A stretch of 64,000 nucleotides of DNA from assembly GCF_003719195.1 (NCBI RefSeq), contig NZ_CP024996.1:5146001-5210000 (forward strand), in the 5' to 3' direction. Position numbers and translations under genes: made by a program. This DNA is from Herbaspirillum rubrisubalbicans. Its GTDB lineage: Bacteria > Pseudomonadota > Gammaproteobacteria > Burkholderiales > Burkholderiaceae_D. Under the pieces are notes generated by a model. The model had not been told where the DNA came from. It was given only the letters and a program-made list of their open reading frames with translations, and did no database searches. Below are positions 1 through 9,438 of the stretch, in pieces; the first letter of the stretch is position 1, and the number at the start of each line of letters is the position of its first letter.

Positions 1-723
1 GCACGCCGTATCGGTCGTCACATCGCACTGGCCCTGGCGCAAGCGGGCTGGGACGTGGCGGTCCACTACAACCGCTCGCGCCAGGAGGCCGAAGAGCTGG
101 TACGCGAGATCGCAGCCCTGGGCCGGCGCGCCCTGGCGGTGCAGGGCGAGCTGGGCGATCAAGCTCAGGTACGTGCGCTGCTGCCGCAAGCCGCGCCGCT
201 GGGACGCATTTCCTGCGTGGTCAACAACGCTTCGCTGTTCGATTACGATGACGCCGCCAGCTTCGGCAACGACCGCCTGCTGCGCCACATGAGCGCCAAT
301 GTTGGCGCCCCGGTGCTGCTGGCGCAGGCCCTCTTCGAGATCACGCCGGCAGGTGAGCAAGCGGTGGTAGTGAACCTGCTGGACCAGAAACTGTACAATC
401 CCAATCCCGACTTCCTGTCCTACACCCTTTCCAAGGCTGCCCTGCACAGTGCCACCACCCTGCTGGCGCAGGCATTGGCGCCCAAGGTGCGGGTGGTGGG
501 CGTGGCGCCCGGGCTGACCATGGTCTCGGGCGACCAGACCGAGGAACAGTTCGGCAAAGCCCACACTGTCACGCCTCTGGGCCGTGGCAGTACGCCCGAG
601 GACATCGCCGCTGCGGTCTGCTACGTCGCTTCGGCGCGAGCCGTGACGGGCACCACCCTGCTGGTCGATGGCGGCCAGCATTTGCTTCCCCTTTCGCGCG
701 ACGTCATGTTCGTGGCGAAATAA
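1..723 (+). CDS. SDR family oxidoreductase, pteridine-reductase-like (5' end outside window)
   Basis: The reading frame is open from the first base, so the gene starts upstream of the window. The first residues, ARRIGRHIALALAQAGWD, are the end of the N-terminal Rossmann TGxARRIG nucleotide-binding motif, which is typical of pteridine/dihydromonapterin reductases. Further on are the NNAS motif and the YTLSKAAL (YxxxK) catalytic segment, followed by VAPGL and a C-terminal VDGGQ. About 240 residues are visible, which fits a complete SDR minus roughly 10 residues. It lies 17 bases before folB, so the two are probably co-transcribed and a role in pterin or folate metabolism is likely. The SDR assignment is secure. 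The pteridine substrate is an inference from the ARRIG signature and the neighbour. Confidence 0.85.
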   Translation, partial: ARRIGRHIALALAQAGWDVAVHYNRSRQEAEELVREIAALGRRALAVQGELGDQAQVRALLPQAAPLGRISCVVNNASLFDYDDAASFGNDRLLRHMSANVGAPVLLAQALFEITPAGEQAVVVNLLDQKLYNPNPDFLSYTLSKAALHSATTLLAQALAPKVRVVGVAPGLTMVSGDQTEEQFGKAHTVTPLGRGSTPEDIAAAVCYVASARAVTGTTLLVDGGQHLLPLSRDVMFVAK

Positions 724-740
724 CCTTTACTCTTTTGATC

Positions 741-1130
741 ATGCTCTTCCTGTCCCATCCTTCCCTGCAAGATTGCCGCCGCCTGTTCCTGCGCAACTAC
801 GAGGTGTTCATCAACATCGGCGTGCACGAATTCGAAAAGAAGGGTGAGCAGCGCATCCTGATCAACGTCGATCTTTACGTCCCGCTGGCCGAGACCACGC
901 CCACCGCCGACCACCTGGACGAAGTGGTGGACTACGACTTCATCCGCTCCACCATCGCCGAACGCATGGCCCGCGGCCACATCCATCTGCAGGAAACCCT
1001 GTGCGACGACGTGATGACGGCCATGCTGGCCCACCCCAAGGTGCGCGCGGTGCGGGTGTCGACCGAGAAGCCGGATGTGTACCCAGATTGTGATTCGGTG
1101 GGGGTGGAGACTTTCCGGATCAAGGCTTGA
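741..1130 (+). CDS. folB: Dihydroneopterin aldolase FolB
   Basis: The product of about 129 residues carries FINIGVHEFEKKGEQRILINVDL, which is the FolB fold with its IGVHxxE segment, then VVDYDFIRSTI and VRVSTEKPDVYPDCDSVGVE near the C-terminus. FolB converts dihydroneopterin to 6-hydroxymethyl-dihydropterin and glycolaldehyde in folate synthesis in the cytoplasm. The ATG at 741 was chosen over the in-frame TTG at 735, because the two extra residues have no support. It directly follows the SDR gene on the same strand and probably shares its transcript. The length is normal for the family, and nothing looks disrupted. Confidence 0.9.
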   Translation: MLFLSHPSLQDCRRLFLRNYEVFINIGVHEFEKKGEQRILINVDLYVPLAETTPTADHLDEVVDYDFIRSTIAERMARGHIHLQETLCDDVMTAMLAHPKVRAVRVSTEKPDVYPDCDSVGVETFRIKA

Positions 1131-1222
1131 TCTCCATTCGACAGATCACTCTGCCCGACTGGCCCCGCTTCATGCGGGGCTTTCTTTTTTCGAGATCTGG
1201 CCGAAGTTTTCCCCTTCCATCC

Positions 1223-1241
1223 TGCTACCAAGGTGGTAGCA
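1223..1241. promoter_or_regulatory. Inverted repeat, candidate HigA operator
   Basis: TGCTACC-N5-GGTAGCA is a perfect 7-bp inverted repeat ending 15 bases before the toxin start. Antitoxins of the HigA type bind such repeats to repress their own operon. The position fits an autoregulatory operator, but binding is inferred. Confidence 0.55.
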
Positions 1242-1256
1242 TGTTACGGTGTGTTG

Positions 1257-1550
1257 ATGCGCATCATTGCCCTCTCCACACTACGGACTTTCTGGACCGC
1301 CCATCCTGCCGCGGAGACTCCCCTGCGTGCCTGGCACGCGCTGGCCAGCCGGGTGAACTGGAAAACGCCGGCCGATATCAAGGCGGCCTATCGCAATGCC
1401 AGTTTCATCAGAAACAACCGTGTGGTGTTCAACATCAAAGGCAACGACTACCGGCTGGTGGTCGCCGTGCGCTACGACAAGGAATTGATCTACATCCGCT
1501 TCGTCGGCACGCATCGCCAATACGACGCCATCGATGTGGAAACGATTTGA
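1257..1550 (+). CDS. higB: HigB-family toxin (RelE superfamily mRNA endoribonuclease)
   Basis: The 97-residue product starts MRIIALSTLRTFW and carries WKTPADIKAAYRNASFIRNNRVVFNIKGNDYRLVV, followed by IYIRFVGTHRQYDAID. This is the signature of the HigB/YgjN group of type II toxins, in which the stretch before GTHxxYD holds the catalytic region. The ATG at 1257 was preferred to the GTG at 1233, which lies inside the inverted repeat and would add eight unrelated residues. It sits 11 bases before the antitoxin gene, so toxin precedes antitoxin as is usual for hig loci. The expected role is ribosome-dependent mRNA cleavage when HigA is lost. Confidence 0.85.
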   Translation: MRIIALSTLRTFWTAHPAAETPLRAWHALASRVNWKTPADIKAAYRNASFIRNNRVVFNIKGNDYRLVVAVRYDKELIYIRFVGTHRQYDAIDVETI

Positions 1551-1561
1551 AGGAAGTTCAT

Positions 1562-1954
1562 ATGCAACTCAAACTGATACGCACCCGCAAGGATTACCGC
1601 GCCGCACTGGCCGAAGCAGAAAGACTGTGGGATGCCCCTGCCCGCTCGGAGCAAGCCGATCAACTGGATGTACTCACCCTGCTGATCGCGCACTACGAGC
1701 GCGCACACTTTGCCATCGATGATCCTGACCCCATCGACTTCCTGCTGCACGTGATGCAAGCGCGCGGCATGACGCGCAAAGACCTGGAACCCTATCTGGG
1801 CCCACGTAGCCGCGTCTCCGACATCCTCAATCGGGTGCGTCCGCTGACCCTCGACATGATCCGCAAGCTCAGTGCAGGCCTGAATCTACCTGCTGACCTG
1901 CTGATCCAGCCCTATCCCGTGAGAACGGCCAGCAGCGAACTTCTGAGCGCCTGA
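1562..1954 (+). CDS. higA: HigA-type antitoxin, HTH domain (COG5499-like)
   Basis: 130 residues starting MQLKLIRTRKDYRAAL. The N-terminal half (RTRKDYRAALAEAERLWDAP) and the segment AHYERAHFAIDDPDPIDFLLHVMQ are typical of the HTH antitoxin family paired with HigB/YgjN toxins. The C-terminal half (TRKDLEPYLGPRSRVSDILNRVRPLTLDMIRKLS) is an XRE-type helix-turn-helix. It should neutralise the upstream toxin and repress the operon through the inverted repeat ahead of it. An AAGGAAG ribosome-binding site lies just before the ATG. Confidence 0.88.
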   Translation: MQLKLIRTRKDYRAALAEAERLWDAPARSEQADQLDVLTLLIAHYERAHFAIDDPDPIDFLLHVMQARGMTRKDLEPYLGPRSRVSDILNRVRPLTLDMIRKLSAGLNLPADLLIQPYPVRTASSELLSA

Positions 1955-1968
1955 AGCCCCCAAGAAAA

Positions 1969-1996
1969 ATGCCGTTCAGTCTGCACCGAACGGCAT
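1969..1996. terminator. Bidirectional intrinsic terminator
   Basis: ATGCCGTTC and GAACGGCAT form a perfect 9-bp stem with a 10-base loop between higA and the convergent yitT-like gene. Read on the minus strand the stem is followed by TTTTTCTTGG, a good U-tract. Read on the plus strand it is followed by TCATTTC. It probably ends transcripts from both sides. Confidence 0.75.
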
Positions 1997-2029
1997 TCAT
2001 TTCTCCAAGACGCCCCAGCGTCTCTCCTG

Positions 2030-2662
2030 CTACATCCCCATATACCTTCCGGCCCGGTGATTCAAGGCAATCACCAGATTGGCCGTCACTGCCCCCAGGA
2101 TCGAGGCCAGCAACACGCGCGGCGTCACCACGAACAGCGAACACAGCACGATCACCACATCCACGCCCATCTGCAGCTTGCCGGCGCGCAGGCCGTAGCG
2201 GTCCTGCAGGAACAGCGTGACCACGTTGATGCCGCCCAGGCTGGCGCCGTGACGGAACAGCATCACAAAGCCTACTCCCATCAGCAAGCCGCCCAGCACG
2301 GCGCTGTAGAACAGGTCCAGCTTGGCATAGCCGATGAAATGCGGATGCATCAGCGAAAAGCCCGATACCAACGCCACCGCGCAGAAGGTCTTGCCGGTGA
2401 AGCGCAAGCCCATGCGGCGAAAGGCGAAGTAGTAGAACGGGATGTTGATGGTGAAAAACACCACGCCAAACGGCAGGCCGGTGAGGTAATGCGTCAGGAA
2501 GGCCAGACCGGCGGTGCTGCCGGTCAATAGCCCCACCTGGCTATACATGTTCACCGCCAGCGAGACGAAGAGCGTGCCGGCCACCAGGGCCAGCACGTCT
2601 TCATAGCTCTTGTGGCGCAGGTCGGCCACGGAAACGGCGGCCTTGCTTGCCACTTCAGCCAC
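2030..2662 (-). CDS. YitT family membrane protein
   Basis: About 210 residues with five or six hydrophobic segments (VLALVAGTLFVSLAVNMY, STAGLAFLTHYLTGLPFG, VVFFTINIPFYYFAF, LLMGVGFVMLFRHGASLGG, VVIVLCSLFVV). The stretch GASLGGINVVTLFLQDRYG matches the YitT pattern, in which SxGGxDII or similar follows a helix. Transport function in this family is not established. The GTG at 2662 is chosen because GAGGT lies six bases upstream. It overlaps the end of the aminotransferase gene by eight bases, so the two are likely translationally coupled. A paralogue lies at 36680-37348. Confidence 0.75.
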   Translation of the reverse strand: MAEVASKAAVSVADLRHKSYEDVLALVAGTLFVSLAVNMYSQVGLLTGSTAGLAFLTHYLTGLPFGVVFFTINIPFYYFAFRRMGLRFTGKTFCAVALVSGFSLMHPHFIGYAKLDLFYSAVLGGLLMGVGFVMLFRHGASLGGINVVTLFLQDRYGLRAGKLQMGVDVVIVLCSLFVVTPRVLLASILGAVTANLVIALNHRAGRYMGM

Positions 2663-3845
2663 GCAGTACCTCGGCCATGGTTTCGGCCACGCGTGCGACG
2701 TTGCTGTCGTTGAGGCCGGCCACGCAGATGCGACCGGTGCCCACGGCATAGACGCCGAACTCTTCACGCAGACGATCCACCTGGGCCGAGGACAGGCCGG
2801 TGTAGCCGAACATGCCGTTCTGACGCAGCAGGAAGGAGAAGTCTTGGTCCGGCACCGCGCTCTTCAATTGCGAGGCCAGCTTGACGCGCATGTCGCGCAC
2901 CCGCACGCGCATCTCTTCGACTTCGGCGCGCCATTGCGTGGCCAGCTTGTCGTCGCCCAGCACATGCGCCACCAGCAATGCGCCATTGCGGGCCGGGCTG
3001 GAATAGTTGCGACGCACGGTCAGCTTCAACTGGCCCAGTACGTTGGCGGCCTGGCCCGACTGCGGGCAGAACACCGACAAGGCACCGATGCGCTCGCTGT
3101 AGAGCGAGAAGATCTTGGAGAAGGAATTGGAGAGGAAGAACGGGATCTGGCGACGCACCGCTTCACGCACCGGCCAGATATCTTCATCCAGGCTTTCGGC
3201 AAAGCCCTGGTAGGCCAAGTCGAAGAAGGGCAACAGGCCGCGCTTTTCGACCACGGCGATGATCTCTTCCCACTGCGCGCGGGTCGGATCGACCCCGGTC
3301 GGGTTGTGGCAGCACGGGTGCAGCAACACTACTGCGCCCTTGGACAGGGAGTCGAGCTTGGCCAGCATGGCCGGGAAGTCCAGGCCCTTGGTCTGGGCAT
3401 CGTAGTAAGGATAACGCTCGGTCTTGAAGCCAGCGCCTTCGAAGATGCCGACGTGGTTGTCCCAGGTCGGATCCGGCAGCCAGATGGTGGGTTGCGGGAA
3501 GAAGCGCGCGATCAGGTCGGCGCCCACCTTCAAGGCCCCCGAACCACCCAGGGTCTGGACGATGGCCAGGTGCTCGGTCGACGGCAGATCGGCGCCGAAG
3601 AGCAGCTTGGCCACCGCCTGGCGATAGGCGGCATGGCCTTCCATGGGCAGGTAGACATAGGGCGCGCCGGCTTCGGCCACTGCCGCCGCGGCTGTGCGCA
3701 CCGTGGGCAATACCGGCACCACGCCCCGACCATCGGTGTAGATGCCGATGCTCAGGTTGACCTTGTTGCTGCGCTCATCGCGCTGGAATTGTTCCATCAG
3801 GCTCAGGATGGGATCGCCGGCATACGGCGGGAGATGCGAAAACAT
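2655..3845 (-). CDS. tyrB: Class I aromatic amino acid / aspartate aminotransferase
   Basis: 396 residues, normal length for the AspC/TyrB family. Visible motifs include NLSIGIYTD near the N-terminus, PDPTWDNH, the LLHPCCHNPTGVDPT loop, FFDLAYQGFAE and the PLP-lysine region SNSFSKIFSLYSERIG. It is a PLP enzyme moving amino groups between aromatic amino acids or aspartate and 2-oxoglutarate. The SNSFSK-FSLY-ERxG sequence matches TyrB-type enzymes, so aromatic substrates are likely but not certain. GAGGT lies five bases before the ATG. The YitT gene is directly downstream and overlaps it. Confidence 0.88.
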   Translation of the reverse strand: MFSHLPPYAGDPILSLMEQFQRDERSNKVNLSIGIYTDGRGVVPVLPTVRTAAAAVAEAGAPYVYLPMEGHAAYRQAVAKLLFGADLPSTEHLAIVQTLGGSGALKVGADLIARFFPQPTIWLPDPTWDNHVGIFEGAGFKTERYPYYDAQTKGLDFPAMLAKLDSLSKGAVVLLHPCCHNPTGVDPTRAQWEEIIAVVEKRGLLPFFDLAYQGFAESLDEDIWPVREAVRRQIPFFLSNSFSKIFSLYSERIGALSVFCPQSGQAANVLGQLKLTVRRNYSSPARNGALLVAHVLGDDKLATQWRAEVEEMRVRVRDMRVKLASQLKSAVPDQDFSFLLRQNGMFGYTGLSSAQVDRLREEFGVYAVGTGRICVAGLNDSNVARVAETMAEVLRG

Positions 3846-4170
3846 GTGGACCTCTTAGGATGGAGAAACGCCGCTGCCGGCGCAGTCGCGCTTTGCCGGC
3901 AAAACCGCCATGGTAGCGCGGCGCGAGGAAAAATTCCTGTTCTGTGCGCACGCACGCGGATTTTACGGGGGATTGAAGAGCCATACCATGAGGCGTCGAT
4001 GCCACGCTGACAGGCCGTCAGCCCACGCGAAAATGGCGGGAACCGGCGCTGCATGAGAAAATGCCGCTCCTCCGCCCGCACGCAGCCTCCCGTCCATCAA
4101 CTATTTTTTGTTGATGCACGGCAATATTGCTGATCCGGCAGCAACAGCATACCGATTGAAGGAATTCCCC
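3846..4170. other. Divergent intergenic region between tyrB-like gene and ttcA
   Basis: About 325 bases with no supported gene. It must hold the divergent promoters of the aminotransferase and ttcA, but no convincing -35/-10 pair could be picked by eye. A GAAGGAATT ribosome-binding site precedes ttcA. Confidence 0.5.
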
Positions 4171-5127
4171 ATGAACGACATTGCGGCCACAGTGCAACTG
4201 TCCGACCTCGCCGAACTCGACGACCTGCCCACCCAGGGCGAGAGCGGCCAACCCGAAGTGAGCGCCCGCGGTTCGCGCCGCTTCGATATCCTGGAAAAAG
4301 GCATCCGCCGCCTGACCGGCCGCGCCATCGCCGACTTCGACATGATCCGCGACGGCGACGTCATCATGGCCTGCATGTCGGGCGGCGCCGACAGCTACAC
4401 CATGCTCGACACCCTGCGCTACCTGCAGACGGTGGCGCCGGTGAAGTTCGAGATCATCGCCGTGAACCTCGACCAGAAGCAGCCGGGCTTCCCCGAGCAC
4501 ATCCTGCCGGAGTATTTCGAGCGCATCGGGGTGCGCTATCGCATCGTCGAGGAAGACACCTACAGCATCGTCAAGGAAAAGATCGCCCCCGGCAAGACCA
4601 CCTGCTCGCTGTGCTCGCGCCTGCGGCGCGGCATCCTGTACCGGGTGGCCAAGGAACTGGGTGCCACCAAGATCGCCCTGGGTCACCATCGCGACGACAT
4701 CCTGCATACCTTCATGCTCAACATGTTCTACGGCGGCAAGATCAAGACCATGCCGCCCAAGCTGATCGCCGACGATGGCCAGAACGTGGTGATCCGCCCG
4801 TTGGCCTACGTGCGCGAACCCGACATCAAGAAGTACGCGGCGGCCATGCAATTCCCCATCATCCCCTGCAACCTGTGCGGCTCGCAGCCCAACCTGCAGC
4901 GTCAGGCCATGCGCGAAATGCTCAACCAATGGGAAAAGACCAATCCCCTGTGGATCAAGAGCATGTTCACCGCCATGGCCAACATCGCGCCCTCGCACAT
5001 GCTGGACCGCAGCCTGTTCGACTTCAGCAGCTTCAAGCCGGGTGCCGGCAAGGAAGCCACCGGCGACACCCTGTTCGACCGGGATGACAAGCTGGACCAG
5101 GGTCAGTCGGTAATCAACCTGCTCTGA
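4171..5127 (+). CDS. ttcA: tRNA 2-thiocytidine biosynthesis protein TtcA
   Basis: 318 residues. The PP-loop SGGADS (residues 70-75) binds ATP and adenylates the target base. Cysteines in CSLC (145, 148) and CNLC (233, 236) supply the iron-sulfur cluster ligands known for TtcA. The [19 protein letters not shown] segment is characteristic. The enzyme thiolates cytidine 32 in the anticodon loop of certain tRNAs. The ATG at 4171 follows GAAGGAATT. An upstream in-frame start at 4108 would add 21 residues without family support. It is a single gene with a hairpin downstream. Confidence 0.95.
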   Translation: MNDIAATVQLSDLAELDDLPTQGESGQPEVSARGSRRFDILEKGIRRLTGRAIADFDMIRDGDVIMACMSGGADSYTMLDTLRYLQTVAPVKFEIIAVNLDQKQPGFPEHILPEYFERIGVRYRIVEEDTYSIVKEKIAPGKTTCSLCSRLRRGILYRVAKELGATKIALGHHRDDILHTFMLNMFYGGKIKTMPPKLIADDGQNVVIRPLAYVREPDIKKYAAAMQFPIIPCNLCGSQPNLQRQAMREMLNQWEKTNPLWIKSMFTAMANIAPSHMLDRSLFDFSSFKPGAGKEATGDTLFDRDDKLDQGQSVINLL

Positions 5128-5563
5128 TTCCCGAAACCGGATGCCATATTCTCGCCAGTTCAAAAAACTAAGTCTGGCGAGACACATCGTTTCACCTCAG
5201 CAGTCCGAAAGCCCGCTTACAGCGGGGCTTTCGCGGCCCTGGATAGTCTTCAAACACTGATGCAAAAGTAAATTTTTGTTGTCATACGGCTATAGTCTGG
5301 GATTGGGCATCAAATACCCTCCTCTTCCACGCTTGAAGGCGAAAACACGCATGTTCTAATCTGTCCCATCGCAGTGAAGCGCCGCGAGGCCACACCGCCA
5401 GGAAAGAAAAAACATAACCATGCAGTCGTGGTTTCGCAGGGAAGCGTGATCCCGACAGGAACATCAATCAGTTGGGCCGCCTGGTAACGCCATGTGAGTC
5501 AATGATCGACTTCGCGCCTCTGCCCCCGAACGACTCTCTGCCATACGTGTATGAGGCTGCCTG
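5128..5563. other. Intergenic region ttcA-rfbG
   Basis: 436 bases without a supported gene. It contains a hairpin at 5207-5232, then a more AT-rich stretch (about 5255-5300) that may hold the promoter of the following sugar-dehydratase gene. No start upstream of 5564 is convincing. Confidence 0.45.
5207..5232 (+). terminator. Hairpin downstream of ttcA, candidate terminator
   Basis: GAAAGCCC and GGGCTTTC form an 8-bp stem about 80 bases after the ttcA stop. No U-tract follows on the plus strand, so termination efficiency is uncertain. Confidence 0.5.
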
Positions 5564-6640
5564 ATGGCTAACTTTTGGCGCGACAAGCGCGTTTTCATCA
5601 CCGGTCATACCGGCTTCAAGGGGAGCTGGCTGACCCTGTGGCTGCACCTGATGGGTGCCAGGGTGAGCGGCTACGCCTTGCCGGCTCCGACCAATCCCAG
5701 CCTGTTCCACCTGGCACGGCTGCACAACTGCGTGCAGACCACCACGGGCGACGTGCGCGATCCGCGCCACCTGGCCGAAACGCTGGCGGCAGTGCAACCG
5801 GACATCGTGTTCCACCTGGCGGCCCAGCCGTTGGTGCGCGACTCCTATGCCACGCCCGTGGATACCTACGCCACCAACGTGATGGGCACCGTACACCTGC
5901 TCGAAGCCGTGCGTCATACGCCCAGCGTGCGTTCGGTCGTGGTGGTGACCAGCGACAAATGCTATGAAAACCGCGAGTGGCTGTGGGGCTATCGGGAAGA
6001 TGACCCGATGGGCGGGCACGACCCCTACAGCAGCAGCAAGGGCGCCGCCGAACTGGTGACCTCGGCCTATCGCCGCTCCTTCTTCGCCAACCAACCGGAC
6101 AACCAGGTGGGCATTGCCAGCGTGCGCGCCGGTAATGTGATCGGCGGGGGCGACTTCGCCGCTGACCGTCTCATCCCCGACTTCATCCGTGCCCTCGAAA
6201 AAGAGGAGCCGGTGGTGATCCGCAATCCGCACGCGGTCCGTCCCTGGCAATTCGTCCTGGAGCCGCTGTCAGGCTATCTGCAGATCGCGCAACTGCTCTA
6301 TGAACAGGGCGGCGCCTATGCCGAAGGCTGGAACTTCGGGCCGGCCGATACCGACCTGCAGACCGTGAGCCAGCTATGCGCCACCTTCAACCACTCCTTG
6401 CAGAAGAACGATGTGGGGCAAGTGGAAGTACGCCTGGAAGGCCAGGCCCGCGGCCCGCACGAAGCGGCACTGCTGCGCCTGGATATCTCCAAGGTCCGCC
6501 AGCGCCTGGACTGGATTCCAAAGATGGAGCTCTACACCGCCCTGGAACTGACCGCGCAATGGTATGCAGGCTACCTGAACAACGAGGATCTGCGCGCGCT
6601 CTCGGAAAACCAGATCGCGTTCTACCAGAGCCTGAACTGA
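5564..6640 (+). CDS. rfbG: CDP-glucose 4,6-dehydratase
   Basis: 358 residues, normal for RfbG. The N-terminal ITGHTGFKGSWL is the hallmark of CDP-glucose dehydratases within the extended SDR family. It is followed by FHLAAQPLVRDSYATP, VVTSDKCYEN and the catalytic YSSSKGAAE (YxxxK). The enzyme converts CDP-glucose to CDP-4-keto-6-deoxyglucose for 3,6-dideoxyhexoses or related sugars of LPS O-antigen. Unusually, neither rfbF (the cytidylyltransferase that makes CDP-glucose) nor rfbH is adjacent. The only neighbouring glycan gene is a convergent glycosyltransferase. Confidence 0.92.
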   Translation: MANFWRDKRVFITGHTGFKGSWLTLWLHLMGARVSGYALPAPTNPSLFHLARLHNCVQTTTGDVRDPRHLAETLAAVQPDIVFHLAAQPLVRDSYATPVDTYATNVMGTVHLLEAVRHTPSVRSVVVVTSDKCYENREWLWGYREDDPMGGHDPYSSSKGAAELVTSAYRRSFFANQPDNQVGIASVRAGNVIGGGDFAADRLIPDFIRALEKEEPVVIRNPHAVRPWQFVLEPLSGYLQIAQLLYEQGGAYAEGWNFGPADTDLQTVSQLCATFNHSLQKNDVGQVEVRLEGQARGPHEAALLRLDISKVRQRLDWIPKMELYTALELTAQWYAGYLNNEDLRALSENQIAFYQSLN

Positions 6641-6694
6641 AGCCGCCCACTGCATTGCCGCCCGGCGCATACGCACACGGGCGGTCTGCAGCGC

Positions 6695-7744
6695 TCAATA
6701 GCCCATCTTGCGGATCTCGGCCATGGTCTGGGTACGCAGCACCAGGCGTTCGAACTCCTCTGACCACTCTCGCGTGAGATTTTTCAACAGCAGACTCTTG
6801 CCGGCACGGGTCACGCGGCGGCGCACGTCTTCGTTGTGCAGCACCATCTGCAGGTTCGAGGCCAGCAGCTCGATATTGCCCACCGGGTGCATCAGGGCAT
6901 TGACCCCATTCTTCAGGCCGATGTGGCGATAGGTCTCCAGGTCCGACAGGCAGACCGGCACATCCAGCTCGAAGGCTTCCCAGATCGTCAGCGGCTGTGA
7001 TTCGCTGGAACTGGCCAGCACATAGGCATCGGCCGAGGCCAGGTAACGCAGGACTTCCTCATTGGGCAGCTCGCCCAGGAAGCGATAGCGCTCCGGCAGC
7101 GCCTCGGAGAGCTTGCGCGCACCCTCGCCCAGTTGCAGGTACTTGCCGATGAACAGGCATTCGGTGTTGGCACGCTGCTCGGCGCTCATGGCGTTGACGG
7201 CCATGATGGTATCTTCCATGCGCTTGCGCGGCTCGATGGTGCCGATGCAGACAATACGTTTCTTGTCCTTGGGCTTGGCCTGCAGATCCTGCTGGCGATA
7301 GATGGCGTCATTCCAGAACGGCAGCACATGCACCATGGCCGGGCTGTCGAACAGGAAGCTGCCATAGACCAGGCGCTGGAATTCGGTCTGGAACACGATG
7401 TGCGAAGCGCTCTTGAAACCCTGTGCCATCTGCGGATAACGCAGCAGCAGATCGCGCCCGATCTCGGCCTCGTGGACCCACCAGATCACCGGGCAGCGCG
7501 CCCCCAGCTCGCCCACCAGCGAACCCGAGAGAATACAGTTGGAGATCACCACATCGGTCCCCGCAGGCAGATCCCTGACGATGGGAATGCCCATCGCCTC
7601 GAATTGCTTGCGCACCTCGCCCTGACCATCGATACGCGGCAGCACCGACACCTCATGGTTCTGCACCAGACGTTCGGCCAGGCGCAGCATCGCGATGCTG
7701 GCGCCGGTGGTATAGAACTCATCGTTCAACAGAAGAATCTTCAT
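6695..7744 (-). CDS. Glycosyltransferase family 4 (GT-B fold)
   Basis: 349 residues starting MKILLLNDEFYTTGASIAMLRLAE, with a glycine-poor but typical N-terminal domain. The C-terminal domain carries IVCIGTIEPRKRMEDTI, FLGELPNEEVLRYLASADAYVLASSSESQPLTIWEAFELDVPV (the EX7E-like donor-binding segment of GT4) and HPVGNIELLASNL. It transfers a sugar from a nucleotide sugar, probably to LPS or another surface glycan. The acceptor and donor cannot be told from sequence. It is convergent with rfbG (54-base gap) and divergent from glmU. Confidence 0.85.
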   Translation of the reverse strand: MKILLLNDEFYTTGASIAMLRLAERLVQNHEVSVLPRIDGQGEVRKQFEAMGIPIVRDLPAGTDVVISNCILSGSLVGELGARCPVIWWVHEAEIGRDLLLRYPQMAQGFKSASHIVFQTEFQRLVYGSFLFDSPAMVHVLPFWNDAIYRQQDLQAKPKDKKRIVCIGTIEPRKRMEDTIMAVNAMSAEQRANTECLFIGKYLQLGEGARKLSEALPERYRFLGELPNEEVLRYLASADAYVLASSSESQPLTIWEAFELDVPVCLSDLETYRHIGLKNGVNALMHPVGNIELLASNLQMVLHNEDVRRRVTRAGKSLLLKNLTREWSEEFERLVLRTQTMAEIRKMGY

Positions 7745-7968
7745 GCACTTTCCAAGCGGGTTGGGCCACAGCCGCAGCAGTGGTTGTCATGGGACAAAGT
7801 CCCGGTAGCTTCTCATGGTAAAGGCCGGCGCCGCGCATAAAAACCGGATTACAGCGGCAAAGGCCCTTCAGCTTCATATTTTGGCAGCGAGAGCAGGCGA
7901 GCAGACAAATCGGGAGATGCGCCATGCTAGACTTTTGTTCTTTGGCTGATCCATTCCTTCATCACCTC

Positions 7969-9327
7969 ATGAACATCGTCATCCTCGCTGCCGGCATGGG
8001 CAAACGTATGCAATCCTCGCTGCCCAAGGTCTTGCACCCCCTGGCCGGCAAGCCCCTGCTGGGCCACGTCATCGATACCGCGCGCGAACTCGCCCCCACG
8101 CAACTGTGCGTGATCTATGGCCATGGTGGTGATGCCGTGCCCAAGGCCTTCGCCGGCCAGGGTCTGTCCTTCGCCCTGCAGGAACCGCAACTGGGCACCG
8201 GCCACGCCGTCATGCAAGCCCTGCCGCACCTGGACGATGCGGCGCCCACCCTGGTGCTGTACGGCGACGTGCCCCTGACCAGCGCGAGTTCGCTGCAACG
8301 CCTGCTGGTGGCCGCCGGCCAGGACAAGCTGGGCGTGCTCACCGTGACCCTGGACAACCCCACCGGCTATGGTCGCATCGTGCGCGAAGACGGGCGGATC
8401 AAGCGCATCGTCGAACAGAAGGACGCCAGCCAGGCCGAGCTGGCCATCGACGAAGTCAACACCGGCATCATCGTGGCCCCCACCGCGCGCCTGCGCCAAT
8501 GGCTGGCCAAGCTCTCCAACCACAATGCCCAGGGCGAGTACTACCTCACCGATGTGATCGCCGCAGCAGTCGCCGATGGCGTGGAAGTGGTCTCGGCCCA
8601 GCCCGACGATGTGGCCGAAACCCTGGGCGTGAACAGCAAGGTGCAACTGGCCGAGCTGGAACGCGTCCACCAGCGCAACATCGCCCATCGCCTGCTGGAA
8701 GCCGGCGTCACCCTGGCCGACCCGGCCCGCATCGACGTGCGCGGCAGCCTGGAATGCGCACGCGACGTCAGCATCGACGTCAACTGCGTCTTCGAAGGCC
8801 AGGTCAGCATCGGCGAAGGCAGCACCATCGGCGCCCATTGCGTCATCCGCAATGCCCGCATCGCTGCCGGCGTGGAGATCAAGCCCTTCACCCACATCGA
8901 CGACGCGGTGGTCGGTGCCGGCGGCAAGATCGGCCCCTACGCGCGTCTGCGCCCCGGCACCGAACTGGCGCAGGACGTCCACATCGGCAACTTCGTCGAG
9001 GTCAAGAACAGCATCGTCGGCGTGGGCAGCAAGGCCAACCACCTGGCCTATGTGGGGGATGCGGATGTGGGCAGCGGCGTCAACGTCGGCGCGGGCGTGA
9101 TCACCTGCAACTACGATGGCGCCAACAAATTCCGCACCATCATCGAGGATGAGGTCTTCATCGGCAGCGACAGCCAACTGGTAGCCCCGGTGCGCGTGGG
9201 CAAGGGCGCCACCATCGGCGCCGGTACCACGCTGACCAAGGATGCACCGGCGGGCCAGTTGACACTCTCGCGGGCCAAGCAATTGTCGCTACCGGGGTGG
9301 CAACGGCCGGTCAAGATCAAGAAGTAG
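7969..9327 (+). CDS. glmU: Bifunctional GlmU (N-acetylglucosamine-1-P uridylyltransferase / GlcN-1-P acetyltransferase)
   Basis: 452 residues. The N-terminal uridylyltransferase motif [15 protein letters not shown] is at residues 5-19, followed by YGDVPL and NTGI. The C-terminal half is a left-handed beta-helix with hexapeptide repeats, and holds [18 protein letters not shown] and [14 protein letters not shown], the acetyltransferase active-site region. It makes UDP-GlcNAc for peptidoglycan and LPS. The ATG at 7969 gives the usual MNIVILAAG start, while an upstream ATG at 7924 adds 15 unrelated residues. glmS lies further downstream on the same strand, separated by an IS and a regulator. Confidence 0.97.
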   Translation: MNIVILAAGMGKRMQSSLPKVLHPLAGKPLLGHVIDTARELAPTQLCVIYGHGGDAVPKAFAGQGLSFALQEPQLGTGHAVMQALPHLDDAAPTLVLYGDVPLTSASSLQRLLVAAGQDKLGVLTVTLDNPTGYGRIVREDGRIKRIVEQKDASQAELAIDEVNTGIIVAPTARLRQWLAKLSNHNAQGEYYLTDVIAAAVADGVEVVSAQPDDVAETLGVNSKVQLAELERVHQRNIAHRLLEAGVTLADPARIDVRGSLECARDVSIDVNCVFEGQVSIGEGSTIGAHCVIRNARIAAGVEIKPFTHIDDAVVGAGGKIGPYARLRPGTELAQDVHIGNFVEVKNSIVGVGSKANHLAYVGDADVGSGVNVGAGVITCNYDGANKFRTIIEDEVFIGSDSQLVAPVRVGKGATIGAGTTLTKDAPAGQLTLSRAKQLSLPGWQRPVKIKK

Positions 9328-9438
9328 GTATGGGGATTTCCCCTGTGGACAACTTAAGTCCTTGGAGGGGTGGTTCTGAGGTGATATGAAGTAAAAAGCA
9401 CCTACTACCGCTACCAATCGACTTACCCACAGACATGA

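Noticed and set aside
2610..4010. Long plus-strand open frame of 466 codons
   Set aside because: Antisense to the aminotransferase; composition is typical of mirror frames in GC-rich DNA and no family motif is present.
7927..9282. Minus-strand open frame of 451 codons
   Set aside because: Fully antisense to glmU, low-complexity His/Gly/Ala/Asp composition.
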